Below are positions 10,367-18,574 of a stretch of DNA of 64,000 nt, piece after piece; positions within the stretch are counted from its first letter, which is position 1, and each line of letters begins with the position of its first letter. Source of the DNA: Nocardia sp. CNY236 (GTDB lineage Bacteria > Actinomycetota > Actinomycetes > Mycobacteriales > Mycobacteriaceae); NCBI RefSeq assembly GCF_000482385.1, contig NZ_AXVD01000010.1:140096-204095 (forward strand). The letters run 5' to 3'. Under the pieces are notes generated by a model. It saw only the letters and a program-made list of their open reading frames with translations. It was not told where the DNA came from and did not search any database. A program made the translations under genes and the position numbers.

Positions 10367-10482
10367 GCGCGTCCACCCATCCGACCGTCCGCTGATCACG
10401 TGCGGGACACTCGGTCGTCGCCGCTGCCGAGCACGAGCGGACGACACGGTGCGCGCTGCACGATTCCAGGCGATCGCTCACC

Positions 10483-10488
10483 TAGGCT
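10483..10488 (+). promoter_or_regulatory. -10 element for leaderless SRPBCC mRNA
   Basis: TAGGCT ends six bases before the ATG at 10495 with no Shine-Dalgarno. Confidence 0.5.
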
Positions 10489-10494
10489 CACCAC

Positions 10495-10959
10495 ATGGCT
10501 GAGTTCGAGGTGGTCCGTTCGGCCGTGATCACGGCCGAACCCGCGCGAGTGCACGCGTTGATCAACGATCTTCACGAATGGATCAGATGGTCGCCGTGGG
10601 AAGATCGCGACCCGCAGATGCGTCGTAGCTACTCCGGTAGGAATTCCGGTGTCGGCGCACGCTATGCCTGGAGCGGCAACCGCACAGTGGGTGCGGGCGC
10701 CATGGAGATCGTCGACAGCGCACAGCGAGAGATCGCACTGCGCCTGGATTTTTCGAAACCGATGAAAGCAACCAACCAGGTGACCTTCATCCTGGATCCG
10801 GTCGAGACCGGCACCGAGGTGACCTGGCGCATGACCGGAACTCAATCTGGACTCACCGCAGTAATCGGCAAACTCTTGCGCATGGACAGGTCCGTTGGCC
10901 GGGACTTCGAAAACGGGCTCGCTCGACTGCAGGAGGCGGCCACGGCCGACCAGACCTGA
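10495..10959 (+). CDS. SRPBCC (START/Bet v1-like) family protein
   Basis: 154 residues matching the polyketide cyclase/dehydrase-type SRPBCC fold: an N-terminal strand ([38 protein letters not shown]), a middle beta sheet ([21 protein letters not shown]) and a long C-terminal helix over the cavity ([19 protein letters not shown]). Such proteins bind hydrophobic ligands; many act in lipid or polyketide handling, but the substrate cannot be read from sequence. It lies between menE and menA on the same strand, and both it and menA have a TAGGCT hexamer just before the start, suggesting separate but similar promoters. Confidence 0.8.
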   Translation: MAEFEVVRSAVITAEPARVHALINDLHEWIRWSPWEDRDPQMRRSYSGRNSGVGARYAWSGNRTVGAGAMEIVDSAQREIALRLDFSKPMKATNQVTFILDPVETGTEVTWRMTGTQSGLTAVIGKLLRMDRSVGRDFENGLARLQEAATADQT

Positions 10960-10974
10960 TCACCACGCGAGCAC

Positions 10975-10980
10975 TAGGCT
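10975..10980 (+). promoter_or_regulatory. -10 element for leaderless menA mRNA
   Basis: TAGGCT ends seven bases before the menA ATG at 10988; it is identical to the hexamer before the preceding SRPBCC gene. Confidence 0.5.
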
Positions 10981-10987
10981 GCGGGGC

Positions 10988-11857
10988 ATGGCTACTGCAG
11001 CGCAATGGATCGAGGGCGCGCGACCTCGCACCCTGCCCAATGCGATCGCCCCGGTACTCGCCGGAACCGGCGCCGCCATGGCTGCCGACGCGGCAGTATG
11101 GTGGAAAGCCGTTCTCGCGCTGCTGGTATCGATGGCTTTGATCGTCGGCGTGAACTACGCCAACGACTATTCCGACGGGATCCGCGGTACCGACGACGTC
11201 CGAGTCGGCCCGCTACGGCTGGTCGGACAGCGACTGGCCGCGCCCACCGCAGTACGAAACGCTGCGATCGTGAGCCTTGCCGCCGGTGCCCTCGTCGGCC
11301 TGGTGCTCGTCGCCACCAGTGCGTGGTGGCTGCTGCTCATCGGCGCCGCTTGCCTGGCTGGCGCTTGGTATTACACCGGAGGAAACAAGCCCTACGGCTA
11401 CAGCGGATTCGGTGAACTCGCAGTGTTCGTGTTCTTCGGTCTGGTCGGCGTGCTCGGCACCCAGTTCGTCCAGGCCAACCGGATCGACTGGGTGGGTATC
11501 CTGCTCGCGGTCTCGGTGGGTGCGTGCTCCAGCGCAGTACTCGTCGCGAACAACTTGCGCGATGCGCCGACCGACGCCGAGTCCGGAAAAATCACTCTCG
11601 CAGTGAAACTCGGCGACAGGCGGACACGCGTCGTACACTTCGCACTGCTCGCCGTGCCCTTCCTCGCAACGCTGGTACTGCTGGTGCGCACACCGTGGGC
11701 GCTGGCCGGCCTGATCGCTGTTCCGCTGGCCATTCGGGCCAACGCACCGGTGCGTCGCGGCAAAGGCGGTCCGGAACTGATTCCTGCGCTGCGGGACTCC
11801 GGCCTTACACTGCTGGTCTGGTCGGCCGCCGTCGCTCTTGCGCTCGCACTCGGCTAG
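10988..11857 (+). CDS. menA: MenA, 1,4-dihydroxy-2-naphthoate polyprenyltransferase
   Basis: Integral-membrane UbiA-family prenyltransferase that attaches the polyprenyl chain to dihydroxynaphthoate, giving demethylmenaquinone. 289 residues with about eight or nine hydrophobic segments. The two Asp-rich Mg-diphosphate motifs are present: [15 protein letters not shown] (~55-69) and [14 protein letters not shown] (~187-200). The N-terminus [20 protein letters not shown] is typical. The ATG at 10988 follows a TAGGCT hexamer by seven bases and has no Shine-Dalgarno, so I take this start over the longer frame that begins at 10895 inside the preceding gene. Confidence 0.95.
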   Translation: MATAAQWIEGARPRTLPNAIAPVLAGTGAAMAADAAVWWKAVLALLVSMALIVGVNYANDYSDGIRGTDDVRVGPLRLVGQRLAAPTAVRNAAIVSLAAGALVGLVLVATSAWWLLLIGAACLAGAWYYTGGNKPYGYSGFGELAVFVFFGLVGVLGTQFVQANRIDWVGILLAVSVGACSSAVLVANNLRDAPTDAESGKITLAVKLGDRRTRVVHFALLAVPFLATLVLLVRTPWALAGLIAVPLAIRANAPVRRGKGGPELIPALRDSGLTLLVWSAAVALALALG

Positions 11858-11913
11858 CCCCGCACTCGCTACCGGCTCGGTCGGACCGTGAAACACATCC
11901 GGCCCGACGAGCT

Positions 11914-12294
11914 CTAGTCGGAGTCCGGGACCAAAACGCCGAGCACCCAGTTGACGATCGAGACAATGATGCCGCCGAACACTGCGGCCCAGAACCCCTC
12001 GACCCGCAAACCATAGTCGGTCAGCGCCGTGATCTCCGCGGTGAGCCACAGCATGAGGGCGTTGATCACGAGGAGGAACAAACCGAGCGTAACGATCAGC
12101 AGCGGCAGCGACAGTAGCTTGACAATCGGTTTGACCAGCGCATTCACCATGGTGAAGACCACCGCGACTGCGAGCAGGACGATGATCTTCGCGCCATTGC
12201 CCTCAGCGGGGGTGATGACATCGATCTTGTCGACCCAGACCGCGGCCAGCCATATCGCCGCCGCGTTGATGATCAACCGAACCACAAGCTGCAT
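11914..12294 (-). CDS. Phage-holin-family (PF04020-like) small membrane protein
   Basis: 126 residues with four hydrophobic segments: LIINAAAIWLAAVWV, IIVLLAVAVVFTMVNALVKP, LLIVTLGLFLLVINALMLWL and FWAAVFGGIIVSIVNWVLGVLV. The IVKLLSLPLLIVTLGLFLLV segment is characteristic of the widespread bacterial family annotated as phage holin family 4, which is chromosomal and not evidence of a prophage. Convergent with menA and 70 bases from the Clp_N gene. The start is supported by TAGCAT six bases upstream. Function in the inner membrane is unknown. Confidence 0.8.
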   Translation of the reverse strand: MQLVVRLIINAAAIWLAAVWVDKIDVITPAEGNGAKIIVLLAVAVVFTMVNALVKPIVKLLSLPLLIVTLGLFLLVINALMLWLTAEITALTDYGLRVEGFWAAVFGGIIVSIVNWVLGVLVPDSD

Positions 12295-12300
12295 GGGCCA

Positions 12301-12306
12301 ATGCTA
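12301..12306 (-). promoter_or_regulatory. -10 element for leaderless holin-like mRNA
   Basis: TAGCAT ends six bases before the ATG at 12294; no Shine-Dalgarno. Confidence 0.5.
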
Positions 12307-12364
12307 GGCCCATGTGGCAGACATGCGCTCCTGGATTGGACCACGACAACACATGTCCGCTCGC

Positions 12365-12934
12365 TCAGGCGACGCGGTCGAGCAGTGCGTGCACCTTGGG
12401 CCGCAAATCGTCGAGCGCGGCGGCGGTGACGAACAGAGGCAGTGTGGTCTGGTTCGACACCCGCAGGATGCCGAGCAGGATGTGTCCGGACTCGATGGTT
12501 TTGTCCTTGCGGGAGACAGCCTCGCGCAACGCCGACTCGAGTACTTTCTTGGCGTCTTTGGTGAACGGAATGTGCCGATAGCCCCAAGAGCGACCGGAGC
12601 GCGGTGATTGCGCGACGGCATCATCGAGCGCGTCCTCGCCGAAATGGGCCTGCAGCGATTCTCGGACAGCGTCGAGATCGATACCGATGGAACGCAAGGC
12701 CTCAGCGTCTTCAACGCCGAGGGGATCACCCTTGCCGCTCTCCGAGAGCTTGCGGCGCACGCCATCTCTGGTGATCCCCGACTGTACGAGCAATGCCGTC
12801 AGTTCCGGCTCACCCTGTGCCAACAGTCCGAGCAGTAGGTGTTCCACATCGATGGTCGATGAGCGCAAGGAACGCGCTTCTGTCTGCGCACCGACGACCA
12901 CCGATTTCGCCGACCGGCTGAATCGTTCGAACAT
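12365..12934 (-). CDS. Stand-alone Clp_N domain protein
   Basis: 189 residues consisting only of a ClpC/ClpA-type N-terminal domain: two repeats of the four-helix Clp_N unit (FSRSAKSVVVGAQTEARSLR with IDVEHLLLGLLAQGE in the first; FTKDAKKVLESALREAVSRK with IESGHILLGILR in the second). There is no Walker A/B ATPase module, so it cannot unfold proteins itself. In ClpC this domain binds adaptors and phospho-arginine substrates; a free copy could act as adaptor, decoy or sensor (inference). Its ATG shares one base with the stop of the upstream HTH gene (TGATG at 12932-12936), so the two are translationally coupled. Confidence 0.88.
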   Translation of the reverse strand: MFERFSRSAKSVVVGAQTEARSLRSSTIDVEHLLLGLLAQGEPELTALLVQSGITRDGVRRKLSESGKGDPLGVEDAEALRSIGIDLDAVRESLQAHFGEDALDDAVAQSPRSGRSWGYRHIPFTKDAKKVLESALREAVSRKDKTIESGHILLGILRVSNQTTLPLFVTAAALDDLRPKVHALLDRVA

Positions 12935-13155
12935 CAGCGAACCCTGCCTTTCCTGTTGTACTTCTGATGGACTGCTTGCTTGCTGACCTCGAGCGCTTCG
13001 GCGATCGCCTGCCAGGACCAGCCCTGGGCACGGGCGTTGTTCACCTGGATCGCCTCGAGACGTTCGAGCAGCCGTCGGAGTGCGAGCACCGCGCGCAGCC
13101 CGACCTCGGGGTCGGGACTACCCGCGGCGTCCGCCAGAATGGTTGCCTTCTTCAT
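12934..13155 (-). CDS. Small helix-turn-helix protein coupled to the Clp_N gene
   Basis: 73 residues: an N-terminal helical part (DPEVGLRAVLALRRLLERLEAIQVNNARAQ) followed by a helix-turn-helix, WSWQAIAEALEVSKQAVHQK, and a basic tail. I place the start at the ATG at 13155, not at 13191, because a TTTAAT -10 element ends seven bases upstream, so the mRNA is probably leaderless. It overlaps the Clp_N gene by one base. Two copies of GTCAA-N6-TTGAC cover its promoter, and as a DNA-binding protein at the head of the operon it is the obvious candidate to bind them (autoregulation; inference). Confidence 0.8.
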   Translation of the reverse strand: MKKATILADAAGSPDPEVGLRAVLALRRLLERLEAIQVNNARAQGWSWQAIAEALEVSKQAVHQKYNRKGRVR

Positions 13156-13158
13156 GGC

Positions 13159-13174
13159 GTCAATTAAACTTGAC
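13159..13174. promoter_or_regulatory. Operator 1: GTCAA-N6-TTGAC over the -10 element
   Basis: Perfect 5-bp inverted arms around TTAAAC (+ strand reading). The site covers the -10 hexamer of the HTH/Clp_N promoter and ends four bases before the ATG. Confidence 0.65.
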
Positions 13175-13191
13175 GGCCGTGCATTCGTCAA
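13163..13191 (-). promoter_or_regulatory. Promoter of the HTH/Clp_N operon
   Basis: TTGACG (13191-13186), a 17-base spacer and TTTAAT (13168-13163): five of six matches to consensus in each hexamer with ideal spacing. The -10 ends seven bases before the ATG at 13155, so transcription should begin at or next to the initiation codon. Confidence 0.75.
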
Positions 13192-13202
13192 GCAAAGTTG
13201 AC
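13187..13202. promoter_or_regulatory. Operator 2: GTCAA-N6-TTGAC over the -35 element
   Basis: Second copy of the same perfect-arm palindrome (spacer GCAAAG), covering the -35 hexamer. Its centre is 28 bases from that of operator 1, nearly three helical turns, so two dimers could bind on nearly the same face. Confidence 0.65.
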
Positions 13203-13286
13203 GATCGACGGCGCGCAGGGACCGATTCCGGCGTCGGCGAACAAGACGACCGCTCGAGTCCAGTCATCGCGGACTCGGAAACCCGC

Positions 13287-14372
13287 TCAGGCGTCCCAGG
13301 TCCCGGTCATCAGAAACTTGTCCAGGATCGCGGTGGGCTCAGCAAGACTCAATCCCTGGGCCGCGACCCACTCGTCATCGAAATACGTTCCCGTATAACG
13401 ATCCCCGCCGTCGCACAGCAAGGTGACCACACTGCCGGCGCATCCCTCGGCGATCATCTCGGCGATCAGCGCGAAGGCGCCCCATAGATTGGTGCCGGTC
13501 GATCCGCCAACCCGGCGACCCAGGCGTGTGCTCGCACATCTGGCGGTCGCGATGGAGGCTGCGTCGGGCACCTCGAACATGCGGTCGACCACCTGGCGGA
13601 CGAAAGACGGTTCCACACGGGGACGACCGATCCCCTCTATACGCGAAGGCATTCCGGTTCCGTAGGCCGTATCGCCCAGTTCGTAACCACCGTAGAATGC
13701 GGAGTTCTCCGGATCGACCACAGCCAATTTCGTTGCGTGCCTGCGATACCGTATATAGCGGCCGATTGTGGCGCTGGTGCCGCCCGTGCCCGCGCCGACC
13801 ACGATCCACTCCGGCACCGGGTTGGTCTCGAAAGCCATCTGCTGGAAAACCGATTCGGCGATATTGTTGTTGCCCCGCCAGTCGGTGGCGCGTTCGGCGT
13901 GCGTGAACTGGTCCATGTAGTGACCACCGCATTCGGTCGCCAGCCGCGCCGCCTCGGAGTACATCTCCGACGCGCGCTGCACGAAATGACAGCGACCCCC
14001 TTGCGCCTCGATCAGCGCGATCTTCTGCGGGGACGTGCTCGCGGGCATCACCGCGACGAAGTCGAGACCGAGCAACTTCGCAAAGTAGGCCTCGCTGATC
14101 GCGGTCGAGCCGGAAGACGCCTCCACCACCGTAGTGCCCTCGGTGATCCAGCCGTTGCAGATCGCATACAGAAACAACGAACGAGCCAGACGGTGCTTGA
14201 GGCTGCCGGTAATGTGCGTGGACTCGTCTTTGAGGTACAGCTGCACGTTCCATTCGACGGGTAACGGATATCGCAGCAAATGGGTGTCCGCGCTGCGCTG
14301 GGTATCGGCGTCGATCAGTCGCACCGCATTGTCGACCCAGTCACGCGGCACGCTGCGATCACAGGACTTCAC
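13287..14372 (-). CDS. PLP-dependent cysteine synthase-family enzyme, Cds1-like (possible cysteine desulfhydrase)
   Basis: 361 residues of the fold-type II PLP family. The Schiff-base lysine lies in [15 protein letters not shown] (K59); [17 protein letters not shown] binds substrate carboxylate and [18 protein letters not shown] is the PLP phosphate loop. The C-terminal half departs from CysK/CysM and resembles the actinobacterial branch that includes M. tuberculosis Rv3684 (Cds1), reported as an L-cysteine desulfhydrase releasing sulfide, pyruvate and ammonia. That assignment is from memory of the family. The start is a GTG overlapping the DUF4229 stop by four bases, so the genes are coupled. 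A true cysteine synthase role is the alternative. Confidence 0.72.
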   Translation of the reverse strand: MKSCDRSVPRDWVDNAVRLIDADTQRSADTHLLRYPLPVEWNVQLYLKDESTHITGSLKHRLARSLFLYAICNGWITEGTTVVEASSGSTAISEAYFAKLLGLDFVAVMPASTSPQKIALIEAQGGRCHFVQRASEMYSEAARLATECGGHYMDQFTHAERATDWRGNNNIAESVFQQMAFETNPVPEWIVVGAGTGGTSATIGRYIRYRRHATKLAVVDPENSAFYGGYELGDTAYGTGMPSRIEGIGRPRVEPSFVRQVVDRMFEVPDAASIATARCASTRLGRRVGGSTGTNLWGAFALIAEMIAEGCAGSVVTLLCDGGDRYTGTYFDDEWVAAQGLSLAEPTAILDKFLMTGTWDA

Positions 14373-14731
14373 GGCGATGTCGGCTCGTCGGGCGGGATCT
14401 GCGGGTCCACGCCGCGCAGCTGAGCGCGCAACCGAGCCTTGTCGCTACGCCTGCGCTCGTCGATCACGGCGATATCCTCGTTGACCCGGGTACGCAGCCC
14501 CTTGAACAGGGTCAGCGACAGGGGCATGGCGATGATCAAGGCGAGCAACACCGCGACCACCAAGGGGACCTCCACCCCCACCGGCCTCGCGGCCAGGATG
14601 ATCACCGCGGTCAGCGCAACCACCAATACCAACCGGGCGCCGGTGTACAGCGCCAGATTGGGGACGAGCCGACGTCGTGCGGCGGTGGTTCGCTGTCCCG
14701 AACCACTTTCTGATGGAGTTACGTCACGCAC
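14369..14731 (-). CDS. DUF4229 membrane protein
   Basis: 120 residues with a basic, probably cytoplasmic N-terminus, two hydrophobic segments ([21 protein letters not shown] and [22 protein letters not shown]) and a charged C-terminal tail ([30 protein letters not shown]). This matches the actinobacterial DUF4229 family. Its stop overlaps the start of the cysteine synthase-like gene by four bases. The GTG start at 14731 lies six bases after a TAGGCT hexamer. Function unknown. Confidence 0.8.
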   Translation of the reverse strand: MRDVTPSESGSGQRTTAARRRLVPNLALYTGARLVLVVALTAVIILAARPVGVEVPLVVAVLLALIIAMPLSLTLFKGLRTRVNEDIAVIDERRRSDKARLRAQLRGVDPQIPPDEPTSP

Positions 14732-14737
14732 GGCTCC

Positions 14738-14743
14738 AGCCTA
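14738..14743 (-). promoter_or_regulatory. -10 element for leaderless DUF4229 mRNA
   Basis: TAGGCT ends six bases before the GTG at 14731; same hexamer as before menA and the SRPBCC gene. Confidence 0.5.
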
Positions 14744-14912
14744 TGCGAAGCTGTTGCCCACCCCCGGTGCAGACCCAGAACCGGGGCAGGCGCACATCCG
14801 TTTTGTCCATTACCTCCGCTTTACCAACTGTAGATAGTTCGAGTACCTAGGGGTTTCAGTGCGACGATGGCGCCATCTGATGAGGGAACTGTCGAGAACG
14901 GAGAGGTTTGCT

Positions 14913-15122
14913 ATGAGTGCGATCACCGTCGGCGGCCAGGACACCCTGCTGACTCCGGGCCAGGTTGCGGCCCTGTTCCATGTCGATCCCAAGACCGTAA
15001 CGCGCTGGGCCCATGCCGGACGCCTCGGCTCACTGCGGACACCAGGCGGACATCGCCGGTTCCGCGAGTCCGAAGTACTCCAGCTGCTCAAGTCGCTGAC
15101 CACCGAGGCGAGCGCGCACTGA
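14913..15122 (+). CDS. bldC: BldC-type MerR-like transcriptional regulator
   Basis: 69 residues, almost entirely a winged-helix MerR-type DNA-binding domain: LLTPGQVAALFHVDPKTVTRWAHAGRLGSLRTPGGHRRFRESEV, with the wing residues RTPGGHRR characteristic of BldC. There is no dimerisation helix or ligand domain. In Streptomyces BldC binds direct repeats cooperatively and controls the onset of development; in non-sporulating relatives it is a conserved small regulator of less clear role. The start at 14913 is set by CGGAGAGG six bases upstream. A strong hairpin follows the stop, so it is probably monocistronic. Confidence 0.88.
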   Translation: MSAITVGGQDTLLTPGQVAALFHVDPKTVTRWAHAGRLGSLRTPGGHRRFRESEVLQLLKSLTTEASAH

Positions 15123-15130
15123 TCCTCGGC

Positions 15131-15160
15131 AGACGGGCCCGTCGGGCAACGGGCCCGTCT
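15131..15160 (+). terminator. Hairpin terminator after bldC
   Basis: Perfect 12-bp GC-rich stem AGACGGGCCCGT / ACGGGCCCGTCT with a 6-base loop, beginning eight bases past the bldC stop. There is no clear T-run, as is common for actinobacterial terminators. Confidence 0.75.
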
Positions 15161-15239
15161 CGTTCCCAGCTGAATTTTGGTATCCGCAGTGTGCCTGGGT
15201 CACGTCCGCGACTACCCTCGTAATCAGGAGGTGAGCGAC

Positions 15240-15446
15240 GTGACGTACCTGTTGGCACTCATCGCAGTGGTGGCAATCGCGGTGTTGTGCTGGAAGGCGT
15301 TCGGCCTGGAGAGGACCGGACCCACCGCCCCGCAAACCCGTTCACCACAACGCAAGCGCGTCATCGGACCGGATGACGACCCGGAGTTCCTCTGGCACCT
15401 ATCCCGCCAGCACCGCGACGGCGAGCCCGGTCCCGGGGACCATTGA
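15240..15446 (+). CDS. Small single-span membrane protein, function unknown
   Basis: 68 residues: a hydrophobic N-terminus (TYLLALIAVVAIAVLCWKAFGL) that would span the membrane once, then a charged cytoplasmic tail (SPQRKRVIGPDDDPEFLWHLSR). A near-perfect Shine-Dalgarno, AGGAGGTGA, lies about five bases before the GTG at 15240; an in-frame GTG at 15231 lies inside that site and is unlikely to be used. No family recognised. Confidence 0.7.
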   Translation: MTYLLALIAVVAIAVLCWKAFGLERTGPTAPQTRSPQRKRVIGPDDDPEFLWHLSRQHRDGEPGPGDH

Positions 15447-15893
15447 GTTCGGTCCTGAGAAACATCGACGCGGCGCGACCGCGTCGCCCGCGGTAGCCCC
15501 GCTGTGCTCGACGTCCGTGAGTTCCTCGTCGCACGGCGTCGTGCGACGGGCCAACAGGCGGGTCGACGGGGCAGCACCAGAGATGTGCGCTGCTGCGGTA
15601 TTGCCCACTTCGGTGGGCACCGGCACGACTCGAGACGGCGACGATGTTCGTACCGCTTCGTGTCCTCCACGAGTTCGCAGCCGGGAGCATGACTTTCGTC
15701 ACTGCAGCTGTGGTCCTGGCGTCGATGCTCGGGTAGCCGACCAGCAATTCCGCGACTTCGACGGCGACTTCGACGGCGGAGCCTTCCTGCGATCCATTGC
15801 GCGCGCCGCGGGTCCCGGCCCGGGACGTTCCCGAGGCCCGATTCGGCACCACCGCGTACTGAGGACCCCCGAACGAGTAGCCGGCAAGCCCGA
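15447..15893. other. 447-base stretch without a convincing gene
   Basis: Several frames are open on both strands but none shows family similarity, a plausible start site or protein-like composition. A short direct repeat (GACTTCGACGGC twice, ~15756-15779) is present. It separates the small membrane protein from the convergent cytochrome c maturation genes and may be decayed sequence. Confidence 0.5.
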
Positions 15894-16868
15894 TCAGTTC
15901 AGCCCGGCATACGAGTGCAGACCGTTGACCACCATGTTGATGAAGAAGAGGTTGAACAGGTTTGCGGCGAACGCCGCGATATTGATCCACGCCGCTCTGG
16001 TGGCCCGCCAGCCAGAGGTGGCGCGGGCATGCAGGTAGGCGGCGTAGAGGACCCAGGTGATGAACGAACCCGTTTCCTTGGGATCCCAGGCCCAGTAGCG
16101 TCCCCAAGCTGCCTCGGCCCAAATGGCGCCCAGGATGACGCCCGCGCCGAAGAGCGGGAAACCGATGACGGTGGCCGTGTAGGCCAGTCGATCCAAGGTG
16201 CGGGCATCGGGCAGCCGGCGGGCGATGGACCCGAATACATTGTTCGACTCCGCGCCGTCCGGCTGACGCCGCAACCGGTACAGAAACAGGATGCTCGCCA
16301 CACCCGCGAACAAGAACACACCGCTGCCGACGCTGACGATGGTGACATGCACCGGCAACCAGTACGACTGCAACGCCGGCACCACCGGGGCAGCCTCACT
16401 GTGCAGCACGGTGCCCGCGAGGAACAACAGGATCAGCACCGGCACCAACAGGAACGCCCACACCGACCGATGCCGCTGTTCGCGCAGGAACAACAACCCG
16501 GTGAGCACGGCTGCGGCCGTCGCCATGGTGATGAACTCGTACATATTGCCCAGTGGGAAGCGATGGGTCGAAAAGCCGCGTAACACGATGGCGACCACGT
16601 GCAATGCGACGGCAACGACGAGCACCGAGAATGCCATGTTCCCAACTCGCTCCGACAGCGAGCGGCGCTGGGGCTCGATGATCCGGCCCGGCCCCTGCGG
16701 CGCGGCCCCGCCACCCACCGATGCCAATTCGCGTTCGACGACCCGGTGGCCGCGTGCCGTCGCGTACTGCCAGAACAGCAGGGTCAATGCCAGCGCGTAC
16801 ACCACGATCGCCGTCTTGAACGAGAAATCGCTGTATCTGGCCAGAGTTTCGTCGATCGGCATCGTCAC
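15894..16868 (-). CDS. ccsB: CcsB/ResC, cytochrome c synthase subunit of system II
   Basis: 324 residues with about eight membrane helices. The heme-handling tryptophan-rich WWD motif is clear (WGRYWAWDPKETGSF), followed by a conserved His in YAAYLHARAT and further candidate His residues in the helices. With ResB it forms the system II cytochrome c synthase, which exports heme and attaches it to CXXCH apocytochromes outside the membrane. The GTG at 16868 overlaps the resB stop (GTGA), so I use it; an ATG two codons later is the alternative. It is the last gene of the resB-ccdA-type cluster. Confidence 0.95.
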   Translation of the reverse strand: MTMPIDETLARYSDFSFKTAIVVYALALTLLFWQYATARGHRVVERELASVGGGAAPQGPGRIIEPQRRSLSERVGNMAFSVLVVAVALHVVAIVLRGFSTHRFPLGNMYEFITMATAAAVLTGLLFLREQRHRSVWAFLLVPVLILLFLAGTVLHSEAAPVVPALQSYWLPVHVTIVSVGSGVFLFAGVASILFLYRLRRQPDGAESNNVFGSIARRLPDARTLDRLAYTATVIGFPLFGAGVILGAIWAEAAWGRYWAWDPKETGSFITWVLYAAYLHARATSGWRATRAAWINIAAFAANLFNLFFINMVVNGLHSYAGLN

Positions 16869-18574
16869 TCTCCCGTGGCAGTGGTCTCACTGGCGTGTGG
16901 CGCAGTAGTGTCGGCGCCCTGCGGCACGACTGCCTTTGCGTCTGTCGGGTCATCGAACAAACGCACGCGTAGCCGGTCGAACTCGCCTCCCCAACCGGCG
17001 TGATCCGTCCTGGCGAGTCCACCCATCTCTACTACTGTGCGTCGTTGCCCTACAGTACCCGCAGGGTCCGTGGCCAGGTGCACGCGCACCCAGATTCGCC
17101 GCCGCTTGACCAACAGCGAGACCAACAGCCCCGCCATCATCAACACCGAACTCACCAACACCCACTGCTGCGCAGGATCGTGCGAGACCTGAAGATTCAC
17201 GAACTCCTGCGCGCCGTCGAACGTGACCGTGGTGCCGTTGGGCAAGGTGGTCGACTCCCCGGGGCGCAGATTGACCCGGTCCTCCTTGGTCAGCCGACCC
17301 TGGCGGATCTGTTCGGGATCCAGGGCGAACAGCGACTGTGGCTTGCCGGTATCCAAGCCGGTGTCGCCACGATAGATGTCCACCGCGACGGCTGGGTCGT
17401 TCATTTCGGGAAATGCGGAGGTCAGAAGTGACCCGTGGAATCGCGCGGTCGGCGCGAACAAGCCCTCGATGGCGATCTGGTTCCGGCGGCGCTCCTCGTC
17501 GGTGGGGTACATGCCGCCCGGTGGATCGATGCGCAGAACTCCGCTGGACAGAAAGGTCATCGCATCGTCGGGACGCCACTGAACGGTCTCGGTGCGGGTC
17601 CGTCCGTCGGGGAAGGTCACCGTGAAGGTCGGTGCGTACCCGTGACCCTGCAGGTAGATCCGATCGCCGCCGACTCGCAGCGGGTGATTGACCTGTATCC
17701 GGGTGGGCTGCCAGGTATTCGTCCGCAGGTCCTCGCCCGCTTGGTAGGTAATGTCCGCGGTGAACATCTCGGCTTGTCCATTGCTCAGGTAGTCGGCCTC
17801 GAAACGTTGGACACGCACGCATATCGGAGTCATACCGGTACCGTCGTTGACATTGCCCGCTCTGAACGAGTCGAACGCCGCCGGCGAGGTGGTGCAGAAG
17901 CCGGGGCCATTGTTCGCCAACACGATGACATGACCCTCGTAGCCGAACAGCTTGCCCAACGCGATCGCCACCAGTAGCCCGACCAGCGCCAGATGGAACA
18001 CCAGGTTGCCCAACTCCCGGGTGTAGCCCTTCTCCGCGGACAGGGCCAGCTCGCCGTCGCGAGGACCAGTGCGGATTTCCGCACGCCAGCCGCGCAGCTG
18101 AGCTCGAGTGCGCTCCATCACCGCGGTGGGAGATTGCGCGACGGTGCTCGAGTAGTGGTACGGCAGCCTCGCCAGATTGCGGGGCGCGCGCACCGGCGGC
18201 GTCCGCAGCGCACGGTAGTGGTCCAGGGACCGCGGCAGGATGCAACCGACCAACGAGATGAACAACAACACATAGATGGCCGTGAACCAGAAACTGGAAA
18301 ACACGTCGAACAGTTGGAAGCGATCCATCCATGGACCGAGCGTGGGCCGGTTGGCGAGGTATAGCGCGACCTTCTGCTCGTTGAGGTCGCGCTGTGGCAG
18401 CAATGCACCGGGGACCGCCGCAAGCGCGAGCAGAAATAGCAGCACCAGTGCGGTGCGCATACTGGTGAGCCCCCGCCAGGTGTTGCGCAACAGCGCCCAT
18501 ACCCTACCGGCCCGGGACTGGCGTGGGGGCCTGTCGGGGATCTGGGCCGTGCGGGGCTGGTCGGTCACGGTCAT
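16865..18574 (-). CDS. resB: ResB, cytochrome c biogenesis protein of system II
   Basis: 569 residues. An N-terminal basic segment is followed by membrane helices (TALVLLFLLALAAVPGALLP, FWFTAIYVLLFISLVGCILP, LVFHLALVGLLVAIALGKLF), a large extracytoplasmic domain and a final helix near the C-terminus (WVLVSSVLMMAGLLVSLLVKRR). The profile is that of ResB/Ccs1, the partner of CcsB in heme delivery and ligation. The start is the ATG at 18574, overlapping the ccdA stop as ATGA; a longer frame to 18889 is antisense-like sequence inside ccdA. The cysteines in the exported domain (ICVRV, GFCTTS) may take part in thiol exchange. Confidence 0.93.
   Translation of the reverse strand: MTVTDQPRTAQIPDRPPRQSRAGRVWALLRNTWRGLTSMRTALVLLFLLALAAVPGALLPQRDLNEQKVALYLANRPTLGPWMDRFQLFDVFSSFWFTAIYVLLFISLVGCILPRSLDHYRALRTPPVRAPRNLARLPYHYSSTVAQSPTAVMERTRAQLRGWRAEIRTGPRDGELALSAEKGYTRELGNLVFHLALVGLLVAIALGKLFGYEGHVIVLANNGPGFCTTSPAAFDSFRAGNVNDGTGMTPICVRVQRFEADYLSNGQAEMFTADITYQAGEDLRTNTWQPTRIQVNHPLRVGGDRIYLQGHGYAPTFTVTFPDGRTRTETVQWRPDDAMTFLSSGVLRIDPPGGMYPTDEERRRNQIAIEGLFAPTARFHGSLLTSAFPEMNDPAVAVDIYRGDTGLDTGKPQSLFALDPEQIRQGRLTKEDRVNLRPGESTTLPNGTTVTFDGAQEFVNLQVSHDPAQQWVLVSSVLMMAGLLVSLLVKRRRIWVRVHLATDPAGTVGQRRTVVEMGGLARTDHAGWGGEFDRLRVRLFDDPTDAKAVVPQGADTTAPHASETTATGE

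Noticed and set aside
11914..12294. Prophage remnant suggested by a holin-family protein
   Set aside because: The family is common in bacterial core genomes and no other phage gene is near.
15373..16038. Open frames in 15447-15893 and over the ccsB 3' end
   Set aside because: No start signal, no similarity and shifting composition; treated as non-coding.
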